Assembly: GCA_964493635.1 (NCBI GenBank)
Contig: CAZBOW010000010.1
Location: 1-58,226, forward strand
DNA length: 58,226 nucleotides
Direction: 5' to 3'
DNA from: OLB6 sp964493635
GTDB taxonomy: Bacteria; Bacteroidota; Ignavibacteria; Kapaibacteriales; Kapaibacteriaceae
Shown here: positions 8,264 through 17,990 of the stretch, one piece after another
Layout: every line of letters begins with the position of its first letter
Numbering within the stretch: the first letter of the stretch is position 1
Translations under genes and position numbers: made by a program
The notes under the pieces: model-generated
The model's input: the letters and a program-made list of their open reading frames with translations, nothing else
What the model was told of the DNA's origin: nothing
Database searches by the model: none

Positions 8264-8700
8264 GTGTGGTGTGGAGTGTGGTGTGGATTGTGTTGTCCTT
8301 CATCGGCATGGAGTTCTTCACCGGCTGGTTCCACAAGAACGTCATGCATGGTGCACTCTGGGTACTCCACGAGTCGCACCACAAACCACCGCGATCGTTC
8401 TGGCAGCGGAATGATTGGTTCGTACTCTTCTTCATGACCACGTCCATCAGCCTGATTCTGGTGGGCGCTCCTGACGGCCCCACACTATGGATGGGGCTGG
8501 GCGTGGCACTGTACGGATTTTCGTACTTCTTTGTGCACGACTACCTCATTCACCGCCGAGTCGGAAAGCCCCATACCCCACAGAATCGATACCTACGTGC
8601 CGTACACCGTGCACACCACGCACATCACAAGCACATCGGCCGCGAAACGGGCGAAGCCTTCGGCTTGCTCTGGGTACCCCGGCAGTATTGGAGGGATTAG
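8260..8700 (+). CDS. crtZ: Beta-carotene hydroxylase (CrtZ type)
   Basis: A 146-residue membrane di-iron hydroxylase that adds hydroxyl groups to carotenoid ionone rings (beta-carotene to zeaxanthin in known members). It belongs to the fatty acid hydroxylase superfamily. All four His clusters are present in order: HKNVMH, HESHH, HDYLIH and HRAHHAHH followed by KHIGRETGEAFGLL. Length is slightly below the usual 160-175 residues. No other carotenoid gene lies in the window, so the pathway must be elsewhere. The start overlaps the upstream stop (ATGA). The stop TAG (8698-8700) overlaps the stop of the convergent carboxypeptidase gene on the other strand. Confidence 0.9.
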   Translation: MSVVWSVVWIVLSFIGMEFFTGWFHKNVMHGALWVLHESHHKPPRSFWQRNDWFVLFFMTTSISLILVGAPDGPTLWMGLGVALYGFSYFFVHDYLIHRRVGKPHTPQNRYLRAVHRAHHAHHKHIGRETGEAFGLLWVPRQYWRD

Positions 8701-10229
8701 TTCCCGGCCGTTGAGGACCGATAGAACTCCACGGCGCCCTCTTTCATGCGCTTCAACTCCGTTGGAAGCAGATACATCATGTGTCCGGCTTCGTAGTACG
8801 TCATGGAGATGTTGTCGCGCAGAGTTGCCGGTAGTCCGAGGTGATTGATGGTATACTCCGTGGCAAAGAATGGCGTCGCCAGATCGTAGTAACCGTTCAG
8901 GACCCACACCTTCATATCCGGATTCATCAGGATAGCATTGCGGAGGGCTGGAGCCACGTTCAGGTATTGGTTTTCGGCCGTGCCGAAATCCCATGGCCAC
9001 ACCCGACCGGTTAGCACCTCGTAGGGGAGTGTTGTCGAGACACGCAGATCGCGTGCCAGGTAGTCGTTGATGCACGTGCTGAAGCATCCGGCAATCGTTG
9101 GCTGATAGCTCGGGTCGCGCTCCATCGTCTCGGACAACAAGTTGGCCACAGCACCGGTGTACCGACTATCAAAGCGGCCGACCGCCAGCCCCTGATCGCG
9201 GAGGAGCTCGGCGCAAAACTTATGGATGTTTACCCGCAGATTCGTGCGATCCAGGTATTCGCGCGACAGCCCCGTAAATCCCAATTGCTGCACCGCATGA
9301 CCCCGTTCATCGGCATTGATGCGGTCGCCCTTCATCAGCAAGGTGGTATAGTCGTTGATCGCAAACTTCCGTACCGCATCAATGGCCGACCGCAGAGCTA
9401 CAGATCGCTGTTCACCCGTGAACGTTGTGCCAGTTTTACCGTGGTACAGTGCCGTTGCCGCATAGGTTGGCAGGAAGAGTGCGTAGGGAAGGTCGTTGCC
9501 CTCGTCGAACCGGATGGTTTGAAAGTTCAGCACTGCGCTCACAAGAATCACGCCGTTGAGGTACATGCCATAGCGTGACTGGAGGTGCTCGCTCAGGCCG
9601 GCAGCCCGGGTGGTGCCGTAGCTCTCACCGATCAGCACCTTCGGCGACGACCAGCGCTTCTGATCGCTCACCCACCGGTGGATGAAGGCGCCCACTGATT
9701 CGATATCCTGTTGGTATCCGTGGAACTCCTTACCGGCACTCTTTTCGTTGGCTGCTCGAGAATATCCGGTGCTCACGGGATCGATAAAAACGAGGTCGGT
9801 CAGATCAAGCCAAGACTGATCATTCGCTACCATGGAGTAGGGAGGTGGCGTTGTGGTGCCGTCGTCGTTCATGCGAACGCGTTTCGGTCCCAACACGCCG
9901 ATGTGCAGCCACACACTTGAAGATCCTGGCCCACCGTTAAACGAGAAGGTCACTGGGCGCGTGGACGGGTCGGTACTACCCACCTTTGTGTAGGCAACGT
10001 AGAACATCCGTGCACGAATGGTGCCATCCTCCTTGGTGAGGGTTAGGTGACCGGCCGTGGCATCATAGGTAATGCTCTTTCCACCAATCACGGCGGTATG
10101 CCGGGTTGTGACTGGGTCTTGGAAGATGGGCAATGCTGCTGTGGAATCAGCAGCCTGCGCGATCGAAGGCGCCAGAACAGCAAGAGCAACAGCAAGAGCA
10201 GGAAGGATCGACTTCAGCATAGCGGTCAT
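8697..10229 (-). CDS. Secreted serine carboxypeptidase, peptidase family S10
   Basis: A 510-residue exported alpha/beta hydrolase. A signal peptide (residues 1-26, hydrophobic core then SIAQA-ADS) is followed by the family motif FSFNGGPGSSS, which forms the oxyanion hole. The nucleophile elbow is GESYGT (catalytic Ser). The catalytic Asp lies in LNGYYDLATPF and the catalytic His in EAGHMMY. This resembles the bacterial S10 proteins annotated as carboxypeptidases acting in the periplasm or outside the cell. There is no T9SS tail. The start ATG overlaps the stop of the upstream ligase gene (ATGA), so the two are co-transcribed. An in-frame ATG three codons later is an equally good start. Confidence 0.92.
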   Translation of the reverse strand: MTAMLKSILPALAVALAVLAPSIAQAADSTAALPIFQDPVTTRHTAVIGGKSITYDATAGHLTLTKEDGTIRARMFYVAYTKVGSTDPSTRPVTFSFNGGPGSSSVWLHIGVLGPKRVRMNDDGTTTPPPYSMVANDQSWLDLTDLVFIDPVSTGYSRAANEKSAGKEFHGYQQDIESVGAFIHRWVSDQKRWSSPKVLIGESYGTTRAAGLSEHLQSRYGMYLNGVILVSAVLNFQTIRFDEGNDLPYALFLPTYAATALYHGKTGTTFTGEQRSVALRSAIDAVRKFAINDYTTLLMKGDRINADERGHAVQQLGFTGLSREYLDRTNLRVNIHKFCAELLRDQGLAVGRFDSRYTGAVANLLSETMERDPSYQPTIAGCFSTCINDYLARDLRVSTTLPYEVLTGRVWPWDFGTAENQYLNVAPALRNAILMNPDMKVWVLNGYYDLATPFFATEYTINHLGLPATLRDNISMTYYEAGHMMYLLPTELKRMKEGAVEFYRSSTAGN

Positions 10230-11476
10230 GACGGATCCGTTTCACTTCGGATAGAGGTTAGTTTTTCTTGGACGGCATCGTCGCTCGGTGGCCGCACGAT
10301 ATCCAGAAACGGAGTAACGTCGGCGTAGAGATCGCGGGTGGACTCTTCATGGATGTAGCGGGCCACATCTTCGATTCGTCCCGTTTCTTTAAACACACGG
10401 AGCTGGCGGTCGGCACCACTGCCTTCCTCTAAAATGCGCTCCACATAGGCAATTGCGTCCCGCGACCCAAGATCGTCGACCACATCATCGACAAACTCCA
10501 GCAACTCGCGGATCAGATCGCGTGCCGGCATTTCTTTTTGTCGGCCCCAATCGATGAGGTTGCCATCAAGGCCGTAACGCACCGCGCGCCACTTATTCTC
10601 CATCAGCAGAGATCTGCGGTATTGACGGAAGGAGAGGTTCTTCTCGTACAGGGAGTACAGCTTTGCGGCAATGGCCTGACACAGTCCAGCGATAGCTACG
10701 GTTTCCTCGATCCGCATTGGTAGGTCGCAGATCCGAATCTCCAACGTTGGGAATACTGGATGCGGGCGAATGTCCCACCAGATTTTCTTGGCGTTATCGA
10801 TCGAGCCCGTCTTTACCAGCAGGTTGACGTAGTGTTGGTATTCGCTCCAGTCCGAGAACAAGTCCGGCAGTGCCGTGCGTGGGAATCGCTCGAAAATCTT
10901 TGAGCGGAAGCTCTTTAGTCCGGTGTCAGCCCCCTCCCAGAACGGGGAGTTGGTGCTGATTGCCAAGATGTGCGGCATGAAGTAGCGCATCTCGTTCATG
11001 AGCTGGATTTGGACCTCGCGGTTTTCGATCCCCACGTGCACGTGCATGCCAAAGATCAACAGCGATCGAGCCAACAGCTGCATGTCCTCTAGGATGATCT
11101 GGTATCGATCATCGGGGTAGATGTCTTGGTCCTCCCAGTGCGCAAACGGATGCGTGGAGGCCGCACCAATCAACAAGCCATTCTGTTTGGCGAGGTGATG
11201 CACGATGGAGCGAATCTTGGTGACCTCGTGACGCGCCTCGGTGGTGTTCCGACAGATCCCGGTACCGATCTCCAGCATGGAGCCGTGCATCTCGGGTTTA
11301 ATATGCTCGTGCAGGAGCAGGCGACCCTTGCTAATCAGCTCCAGATTAACGTGTGAGCGCAGATTATACGACTCGGGATCGAGGACCATGTACTCTTCCT
11401 CGATCCCGAGCGTAAACGACGGGCGCTCGTAGGGATCGCCCGAACTGAATAGAATTCCGGGATCTTCGCCAGCCAT
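10226..11476 (-). CDS. Carboxylate-amine ligase, GCS2 / YbdK-like
   Basis: A 416-residue member of the glutamate-cysteine ligase type 2 (GCS2) family, ATP-grasp-unrelated enzymes that join a carboxylate to an amine. The N-terminus has FTLGIEEEYMVLD, the family's ATP/Mg-binding Glu cluster. Further on are HGSMLEIGTGI, GMHVHVGIEN and EIRICDLPMRIEETVAI. The substrate is not visible; Escherichia coli YbdK has weak glutamate-cysteine ligase activity. The start is ATG 11476, with a good ribosome site AGGAG at 11483-11487 six bases upstream; the in-frame GTG 11479 is less likely. It leads the S10 peptidase gene. A near-match to the -7 box (TATCTTTC) lies at 11503-11510. Confidence 0.88.
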   Translation of the reverse strand: MAGEDPGILFSSGDPYERPSFTLGIEEEYMVLDPESYNLRSHVNLELISKGRLLLHEHIKPEMHGSMLEIGTGICRNTTEARHEVTKIRSIVHHLAKQNGLLIGAASTHPFAHWEDQDIYPDDRYQIILEDMQLLARSLLIFGMHVHVGIENREVQIQLMNEMRYFMPHILAISTNSPFWEGADTGLKSFRSKIFERFPRTALPDLFSDWSEYQHYVNLLVKTGSIDNAKKIWWDIRPHPVFPTLEIRICDLPMRIEETVAIAGLCQAIAAKLYSLYEKNLSFRQYRRSLLMENKWRAVRYGLDGNLIDWGRQKEMPARDLIRELLEFVDDVVDDLGSRDAIAYVERILEEGSGADRQLRVFKETGRIEDVARYIHEESTRDLYADVTPFLDIVRPPSDDAVQEKLTSIRSETDPS

Positions 11477-11516
11477 CACATTCTCCTGCTCGTGTGGATG
11501 ACGAAAGATACATCCG

Positions 11517-14500
11517 TTAGCGCATAATCCTCAGCGGCAGGGTGTAAACCTGGGTTGCTGTTGCAACGCGCACAATGTAGCTCCCTGCCGGAACCTGCGC
11601 TGTGCTGATCGAGACCGGGCCACTAGCAGCGGCCGTGGTCTGCGAGATCAACTCACCGTTGATCCCTACCAACATGACTGTTGCCCCAGCAGGCACGCCA
11701 ACCGAAACGTGATCGCGCGCCGGATTTGGATACAGAGCACCCGCCAAGAATCCATCCTCGTCTACCGAAACAGGATCTGGAACCACGGCGCGCATCGTAA
11801 TGGTGAGGATGGCCGGATCAGCGTTGGTGTAGATCATCAGATCTGCCTCGTACAAACCGGGTGTGGTGGCATAGACGCGCACTCCCATCTGATCGGACGT
11901 ACCGGCGTAGATCACGTCATCCAGCGGAATCGTGATCCGGAAAGCGTCGGCCGGTGTGTTGCCTTTGGGAACGATGACCACAGAGTCGATCACAACGTCG
12001 GACTCGCCTGTGCTGTTCACGCGAGCAATCCGCTGACGATTCTTACCCGACTCAACCGTATCGAACTCCATGATCGTGGCATCGAGCGTTGCAATGCGTG
12101 AGCCATTCGGGCCGGCATAGCGGTAGGAGAGTTGCCCAACGCCATGGCCAGCCGTGTAGAGAAGCGGACGCGAGCCCATAACCGAAGCAGTCGCCACCAC
12201 CAATCCATTCGGTTGCGACAGGATGGGTTGCCAATCTTCGCCATTGTTGTCGCTGCCGAACACCTCGCCATTGGATCCCACAAGGATGTGGTGGCCGCCG
12301 GGGCTATTGACCATCACTGGGGTAATTCCCAGCGACGATGGGTCGAAGACGTCAACAATCCACGAGGCGCCTCCGGTGGTTGTTTTGGCAATTCGGTAGG
12401 GGGCTGAAGCAGCGCCACTTGTGCGGTACAACATCACACCGTTGTTGGCATCCTTGAACGCAATCGAGGTGATGACGGCTCCATTCACTGACAGGCGACC
12501 TTGGCGCCACGTTGTGCCGGCATCGGTTGTAAAGAGGACGCGATTGGCCGAGGTTCCTAGCCAAGCGTTCTGATCCAAGAAGAAGGTGGTCTTTGCAAGG
12601 ACCGACTCGGCAGTTCCGGTAATTGCTGGTGCCGAAGCAACAGCGGACCACGTGGTACCGCCGTTGGTGGTCTTCATCACACCGATCTGTGAGCCCGCAC
12701 CGGTGCCCAGAGCTAGACCGTTCTGAGCAGTGAACATGTGTACTGCCACGACGGACGACATCGTCGCAGCAACGTTGCTGAAGGTCCAGGATGACCCACC
12801 GTTGGTGGTTGTGGCCAGGGTCGGTGCGCCACTGCGCATGCCACCCAGCACAGCCGATGTTGCAGAAATCGCTGCCAGAGCTGATGATACGCGGAATGGG
12901 GCTGATTGCAGATTCCCACCACCGGAGCGCACAAGTGCCGGCTGATTCTGATACGTCGTGGTGGCCCAGAATGCCCCGTTTTCGGTAGCATCGACGGCCT
13001 CAAACGTAAACTGACCACCAGTATTCTGGAGGTATGGCGAAAAGACGTTGGACGTCGACAGCGCAACGGGTACGTCCACGCGCGCAAAGTTGAGGTAGGC
13101 ACCCACCTTGATGACAATTTGCAGTTCGATGTTAGCCACGTACCACGGGAACGACGATTCAAGTTGCAGCGTGACGGGCGTTGTTACCTCTTGCATGTGG
13201 CCGATGGTTCCGGCTGAAATCGTACCGCCCCCAGCAATAGCCACTCCGGGTGTAGTCGTCGTGATTGTGAGTTGGGTGTTGGTTGCCTCGGCAAGAACGT
13301 TGCGGAGTTGCAGCGAAATCTCTGTTGGGTTGTAGCTCCGGATCGTACCACCTCCAGCAATGGTGGCGCCTACAACGGAGATGCCCGGCAGGCGATCACC
13401 GGAGGTCAGCGATTGGTTTACTTTCACAGCGCGTTCGGCATTGACACGACCGAAGTACTTCGGCCGGTTGGCTGGTGCGACCGTTCCCATTTCGTCGGCG
13501 GTAGAGCGCAGCTGTGCTGCAATCATCTCGGGCGTCCAGTCCGGGTGCATGGCCTTGATTAGAGCTGCTACGCCGGATACGAGAGGAGCGGAGAATGACG
13601 TGCCCGACAGTGCGTTGTAGCCCCCTCCATGCCAAGTGCTTCGGATATTCTCTCCCGGTGCGTACACATCTACGGACCATCCATAGTTGGAGAATCCGGC
13701 TACGCGATCGTTGTTATTCGACGCCCCAACGGAGACAACACCGGCAAGGTTGCTGGGGTTGTGCGGCACAACGTCGTTATCGGTGCCGTCGTTTCCGGAG
13801 GCGGCGATCACCAGGGAGCCTTTCGCTGTGGCGTAATCGATGACTGCCTGCATGTCCGGAGCCGATCCGTTGCCACCCCAGGAGCAGTTGATGATGTGTG
13901 CGCCCAGGTCGGCGGCGTACCGGATGGCGGTATAGCCTTCCAAGATGGACGGTACATCTGTACGATCGGATCCGCACTTGATGGGCAGTAGCGTAACGTT
14001 AAATCCGGGACTGGCGATACCCTTGGCATTGTTGGTACTTGCGCCCGTACAGCCAGCAACGACCGTTCCATGTCCGTTGGTGCCGTTGATCTGCGTGCCA
14101 CCGATCCGTGGGTCGTTGTCGGGCTTCAGCACTCCGCCGAACGCCTCTTGGAGCGTTACGTTGCCAACAAAGTCCCATCCGCGTACATCGTCGACGAATC
14201 CATTACCATCATCATCGCGATTGTTATTCGGAATCTCCTTTGCGTTCGTGAAGATCTGCGCCGAGAGGTCTTCGTGCTGCCAGTCAGTGCCGGAGTCCAC
14301 GATGGCCACGATGACGTCCTTGCTGCCCTTGGTAACGTCCCACGCACCACTAAGGCGCATGTTCGTCAGCCACGCCTGCTGAGCGTAGAGTGGGTCGTTC
14401 GGCGTGAAATACATCTCATGGATTCGCACAGGGACGGCGTACTCAACATCCGGCGACGCCATGAGCTGCTGACACAGGTCGAAGGGGTGCAGGGGCTCGG

Positions 14501-14891
14501 CATAGCGAATCTCGTAGGTCCGATCCAAGCCGACGGCCTGTTCCAGCTTCACATCCTCGTAGGGGAGCCGTGGAGCGCCTCCGCCGTAGGCCATGGTCAC
14601 CGCATCCACGCGTGCCGCCGCCAGTGCAGCATTCGCAGTACTGCCCATGATGTGATTCTCACCACGGTGTACACCGTACGTAGCCCGTGTCTTAACGATC
14701 ACGCGCCCGGGAATGTAGGTGCCCTCTGCGGGTCGCTCGATGACGTAGGATCGGGCAGGGACCGTAGCTCCGTTCGGCAGTTGGTAGGACTGCTGTTGGA
14801 TCACGAACGAGTTCGAACCGGCAACAAGGATGGATGTAGACGTAAGTGCTAGCAGCACAAGGAGGTACATTCGACGTGTCATGGTAGGCAT
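11517..14891 (-). CDS. Secreted subtilisin-like protease with T9SS sorting domain
   Basis: A 1124-residue S8 serine protease for export by the type IX system. A signal peptide (about residues 1-25) and a prodomain are followed by the catalytic triad: D199 (VAIVDSGTDW), H274 (NGHGTVVAG) and S432 (GTSFSAP). Downstream come beta-rich spacer domains, then BNR/sortilin-like repeats recognised by recurring TTNGGxxW, as in KTTNGGTTWSA and TTDAGTTWRQG (about residues 690-900). The last 80 residues (LYPNPARDHV to the end) are a typical T9SS sorting domain that directs outer-membrane translocation and surface attachment. The start could be ATG 14891, 14882 or 14870; none has a strong ribosome site. It lies just downstream of the gingipain-fold gene on the same strand. 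Confidence 0.92.
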   Translation of the reverse strand: MPTMTRRMYLLVLLALTSTSILVAGSNSFVIQQQSYQLPNGATVPARSYVIERPAEGTYIPGRVIVKTRATYGVHRGENHIMGSTANAALAAARVDAVTMAYGGGAPRLPYEDVKLEQAVGLDRTYEIRYAEPLHPFDLCQQLMASPDVEYAVPVRIHEMYFTPNDPLYAQQAWLTNMRLSGAWDVTKGSKDVIVAIVDSGTDWQHEDLSAQIFTNAKEIPNNNRDDDGNGFVDDVRGWDFVGNVTLQEAFGGVLKPDNDPRIGGTQINGTNGHGTVVAGCTGASTNNAKGIASPGFNVTLLPIKCGSDRTDVPSILEGYTAIRYAADLGAHIINCSWGGNGSAPDMQAVIDYATAKGSLVIAASGNDGTDNDVVPHNPSNLAGVVSVGASNNNDRVAGFSNYGWSVDVYAPGENIRSTWHGGGYNALSGTSFSAPLVSGVAALIKAMHPDWTPEMIAAQLRSTADEMGTVAPANRPKYFGRVNAERAVKVNQSLTSGDRLPGISVVGATIAGGGTIRSYNPTEISLQLRNVLAEATNTQLTITTTTPGVAIAGGGTISAGTIGHMQEVTTPVTLQLESSFPWYVANIELQIVIKVGAYLNFARVDVPVALSTSNVFSPYLQNTGGQFTFEAVDATENGAFWATTTYQNQPALVRSGGGNLQSAPFRVSSALAAISATSAVLGGMRSGAPTLATTTNGGSSWTFSNVAATMSSVVAVHMFTAQNGLALGTGAGSQIGVMKTTNGGTTWSAVASAPAITGTAESVLAKTTFFLDQNAWLGTSANRVLFTTDAGTTWRQGRLSVNGAVITSIAFKDANNGVMLYRTSGAASAPYRIAKTTTGGASWIVDVFDPSSLGITPVMVNSPGGHHILVGSNGEVFGSDNNGEDWQPILSQPNGLVVATASVMGSRPLLYTAGHGVGQLSYRYAGPNGSRIATLDATIMEFDTVESGKNRQRIARVNSTGESDVVIDSVVIVPKGNTPADAFRITIPLDDVIYAGTSDQMGVRVYATTPGLYEADLMIYTNADPAILTITMRAVVPDPVSVDEDGFLAGALYPNPARDHVSVGVPAGATVMLVGINGELISQTTAAASGPVSISTAQVPAGSYIVRVATATQVYTLPLRIMR

Positions 14892-14935
14892 TGGAAACTG
14901 GGAATACGCAACATTCACACTGAGTAAGTCACATT

Positions 14936-17026
14936 TTACGGAGAAATACTTAGAACGGTGGCTGAGGTGCCGTTTGAAACAACGACTGGTCCACTCACGT
15001 GCGACAGGCGGTGGTAGTGCTTTCGAACCCACTCGGCGATCGCGATAGTTGGCCCTTCTTCGAGAATGATCAGCCTGCCCAACAGATCGGTAACAGCCCA
15101 CCGTGAGAGAGATGGTTGTCCTTCATCGGGCCCCTGTTCGACAGTTAACGGTTGGATTTGTTTCAGAAGTCCTCGGCCCGGAAGTGGCGAGAGTCGTCCG
15201 GCGCTAGTGAAGTATGGCCGGATGCGCAGCATGGAAGCACGGCTTGGAACGGTCACGGTGGTTCCCACGGAACGTTCATTGGTGGGTGGTACGGAGTCGA
15301 GTACGGTAAACGCGCTATCAGGGTGTGAGGCAACCTCTACAATGTAGGCCGTGGGTGTGGTGTCGGAGTGTTCCGCTGATGCTTCCCACTGCAGTAGGTA
15401 GGCACCCTGGCCTTGAGGCATCAACTGCACGTCGCCCCTGAGCACCGGGCCTTGTAACCGCAAGGTTGGATCGCCAAGCAGGAGCACATGAATGTTCCGC
15501 ATGCCCAGCGGAAAGGCAACCTGAATGCCGCCGTCCAGAATCTCCGCTGATGCACCGAGATAGTCGCCATTGTTGTTCGCCGAAAGGCGTTGACACTCAC
15601 CAATTGTTGCTCCGGCCGCCAGTGGATGTACAAACCAATGCGGCCGCCCTGACCAGCCGCAGGTTAATGTCCAGCCGTCGGCGGCCAGCGCTGCACGCAT
15701 CAGATTGTTGGTGCTCGCCACATCGCCGAAATAGCTCCCGAAGAGCAGGGTAAACACGCTCAGGATCGGCGTTGTTGCGAATTCTTGGGTGGTGGCCACT
15801 CCCGAGCAGTGCTCATATCCACCACCGCCACAGCCGTAGGCCAGCAACGTAGCAGTGGAGTCCAACGACGGTCGTGGACGCACCGGATCACCGATCCAGT
15901 CGCCCTCGACAATGTTCTCGGGTCCCACAACAACCGAGAAGGATCGCCACGCCGAGGCAGCAAAGGCCTCGGTGATCTGTGCCGTGGATGTGCGGCGGGT
16001 GAACAGGCCGAAGTTGTCATCGATCAGTGCACGGTTTGGCGCAACGAAACTGCGGGTTCGGTAGCGATGATTCTTGTTGAAATACCAACGCAGCAGTGGT
16101 AGGGGGCTTCCCATTGCCGGAAGATCTCGCATGTCGATTCTACCCACACAGAGCTCGAGATCCGACGGCAGAACGGACTGGTCGAACTTCCCATCTCCGG
16201 GAAGGTTTCGGTTCTCCAAGCGTTGTGCTACAGTGGAGTCCGAAATGGACACAACGTCATCCGTCCACTGGTATTCGGCGTCGACTCCCGGACTCGTCTC
16301 GATGTCGGCGTAGTAGGCGTCGGAGGCCCAGGCACCGCCATGCTCGGGATGGTAGTCCGGATTGGGGATGGCGCCCGTAACGGCGTACCCGCCGCTAGAG
16401 GCATAGGGAAGGTCGCCAAGAAGCACAACGTGGATTTGATTCGGGTCGCAGGCCTCCGGTAGCGAGCGCACCACACCTAGGATACGCTGTTTCAGGTCGC
16501 GCGGTTGGGTGCCGGAGGGTACGGTGATGCGTCGCACCACCCATCCTTCACAGAGCAGATCGTGGTGGTAGCGGGTAAGTTCTGCATCAAGTTCGGTAGC
16601 AGTTGTCTGGTCCGTAATGACCACCGCCGTGCGCTGTGGGAAGCCCCCTGCCGACCTGCGCCGATCTACCTCGACGTAGGCAGTGGTGAGAAGCCGGAGT
16701 GTATCAACAGCTACCACCTGGCGAATCTCATGGACGGTGTGGGCGGTATCAGGCAGGCGAACGTGCCAGCCGGTGGTGTTCGGGTCGATGTGGGTGGTTG
16801 TGGTTAAACCTGTCTCGACCCACCGCGTTGAAAGCGCTGTCTGAAGGGGGCTTCCCGAGGCTGTCCAACGGGCAAGAATGCTGGCGCTCGTATCGGGCGA
16901 TACCGAAAGAGTCGGCACGATGCAGGCGTCGCGGCTGGTTTGTGCTTCTATTTGTGCTTCTACACGCAAGCACAGCATAATGAGCACTGCCAGAACCCAG
17001 CGAACAGTTCGAAAAAAGTTTGCCAT
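14936..17026 (-). CDS. Gingipain-fold (C25-like) secreted protein, catalytic dyad absent
   Basis: A 696-residue exported protein with a signal peptide (residues 1-24, ending RVEAQ). The central region follows the C25 gingipain order: HVVLLGDLPYAS, SDAYYADIE, LELCVGRIDM, LLAYGCGGGG, then FGSYFGD and MRAALAADGWTL. The catalytic His of the family's GHG motif aligns with Cys in YGCGG (398-400), and the catalytic Cys (ACVNGD in RgpB) aligns with the FGSYFGD segment near 429-435, where no Cys is present. The protein is therefore probably not a C25 protease. It could be an assembly or adhesion factor of the fold, as PorU-like relatives are. The tail VTDLLGRLI to the end is a short, atypical T9SS-like domain. 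Assignment rests on my motif alignment. Confidence 0.68.
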   Translation of the reverse strand: MANFFRTVRWVLAVLIMLCLRVEAQIEAQTSRDACIVPTLSVSPDTSASILARWTASGSPLQTALSTRWVETGLTTTTHIDPNTTGWHVRLPDTAHTVHEIRQVVAVDTLRLLTTAYVEVDRRRSAGGFPQRTAVVITDQTTATELDAELTRYHHDLLCEGWVVRRITVPSGTQPRDLKQRILGVVRSLPEACDPNQIHVVLLGDLPYASSGGYAVTGAIPNPDYHPEHGGAWASDAYYADIETSPGVDAEYQWTDDVVSISDSTVAQRLENRNLPGDGKFDQSVLPSDLELCVGRIDMRDLPAMGSPLPLLRWYFNKNHRYRTRSFVAPNRALIDDNFGLFTRRTSTAQITEAFAASAWRSFSVVVGPENIVEGDWIGDPVRPRPSLDSTATLLAYGCGGGGYEHCSGVATTQEFATTPILSVFTLLFGSYFGDVASTNNLMRAALAADGWTLTCGWSGRPHWFVHPLAAGATIGECQRLSANNNGDYLGASAEILDGGIQVAFPLGMRNIHVLLLGDPTLRLQGPVLRGDVQLMPQGQGAYLLQWEASAEHSDTTPTAYIVEVASHPDSAFTVLDSVPPTNERSVGTTVTVPSRASMLRIRPYFTSAGRLSPLPGRGLLKQIQPLTVEQGPDEGQPSLSRWAVTDLLGRLIILEEGPTIAIAEWVRKHYHRLSHVSGPVVVSNGTSATVLSISP

Positions 17027-17113
17027 AGCCCTGTAACATACTCAGCCTCCTGCTATCATTGCTCACAGAACGAACAGATTGCGAACTTTACTCCACGTTT
17101 CGAGGAAACAGAC

Positions 17114-17970
17114 ATGAAGAAGTCGATGATTGGTCTTGCTGCGATTGCCCTTGTAGGGCTCTTCGCCGCTACGGGTTGCGATTCTCTGCCCGTGGACCCT
17201 GCTGCGCCCATGTTTATGGACGTCACCGAGACAAGTACATTCGAGGTGCTTGAGAACAGCTACGTTGTTACCGATGCAACCCTAGATACCGACATGCAGA
17301 TGATGCGTGGCGACAAGCCAGGCCGCGGGGGTGATCGTCGTCGTGATGATCGCGGTTCCGATCGCGGTCCGAAGAGCGACAGCGCACATCCACATCCATT
17401 TGGTCGGTTGCTGGCTGCTTTGAATCTGTCGGATGATCAGGCCGTGGCCGTCCGCTCAATGATGCAGGCTCACCGCACCTGCGTGCAGGCAGCACTGGAA
17501 GTCCACCGTGCAGCAATGGACGAACTTCTTGCCGATGCCAAGGCACAGCGTGATGCAATCATGGCTCAGTTGGAAGCCGGCGAAATCACTCGTGAAGAGG
17601 CTCGTGCCGCCATGCGAGAGTTGAGTGCATCGGTTCGTGAAGCGATCAAAGCCAGCGGTTTGCGTGAGCAGGCCCGTGAAATGATGAAGGCTTGCGATGA
17701 TGAGTTTTATGCGGCCCTCAACGAAATCCTCACCGACGAGCAGAAGGNNNNNNNNNNNNNNNNNNNNNNNNNNNNNNNNNNNNNNNNNNNNNNNNNNNNN
17801 NNNNNNNNNNNNNNNNNNNNNNNNNNNNNNNNNNNNNNNNNNNNNNNTGCGATGATGAGTTTTATGCGGCCCTCAACGAAATCCTCACCGACGAGCAGAA
17901 GGTATTGCTCGAGCGTTGGATGGCACGCGGTTCGGATCGTGGTCCGAAGCGCGGTCCGAAGCGCGGCTGA
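17114..17970 (+). CDS. Lipoprotein with LTxxQ/Spy-like helical region (interrupted by a scaffold gap)
   Basis: The start ATG 17114 follows GAGGAAAC. A lipobox FAATGC places Cys22 as the lipidated residue, so this is an envelope lipoprotein. After a charged Gly-Arg-Asp linker, LNLSDDQAVAVRSMMQAH and a long charged helix resemble the LTxxQ helical repeats of Spy/CpxP-type periplasmic proteins. Members of that group act as chaperones or metal-linked stress sensors. The tail is a GPKRG repeat. A 100-N gap splits the gene, and the 55 nt before it (17693-17747) are repeated exactly after it (17848-17902). Merging them keeps the frame and gives a 233-residue protein ending at the TGA at 17968-17970. 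Function is inferred only from the helical pattern. Confidence 0.72.
17748..17847. other. Scaffold gap (100 N), probably an unmerged contig overlap
   Basis: The 55 nt ending at 17747 and the 55 nt starting at 17848 are identical, beginning TGCGATGATGAG and ending GAGCAGAAGG. The true sequence is most likely continuous with one copy. The run of exactly 100 N is a conventional placeholder. Confidence 0.85.
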
Positions 17971-17990
17971 TCCGTACGATAACGATCCCA

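Noticed and set aside
17693..17902. A 55-nt direct repeat on both sides of an N run
   Set aside because: As a biological duplication it is unlikely; identical contig ends at a 100-N placeholder indicate an unmerged assembly overlap.
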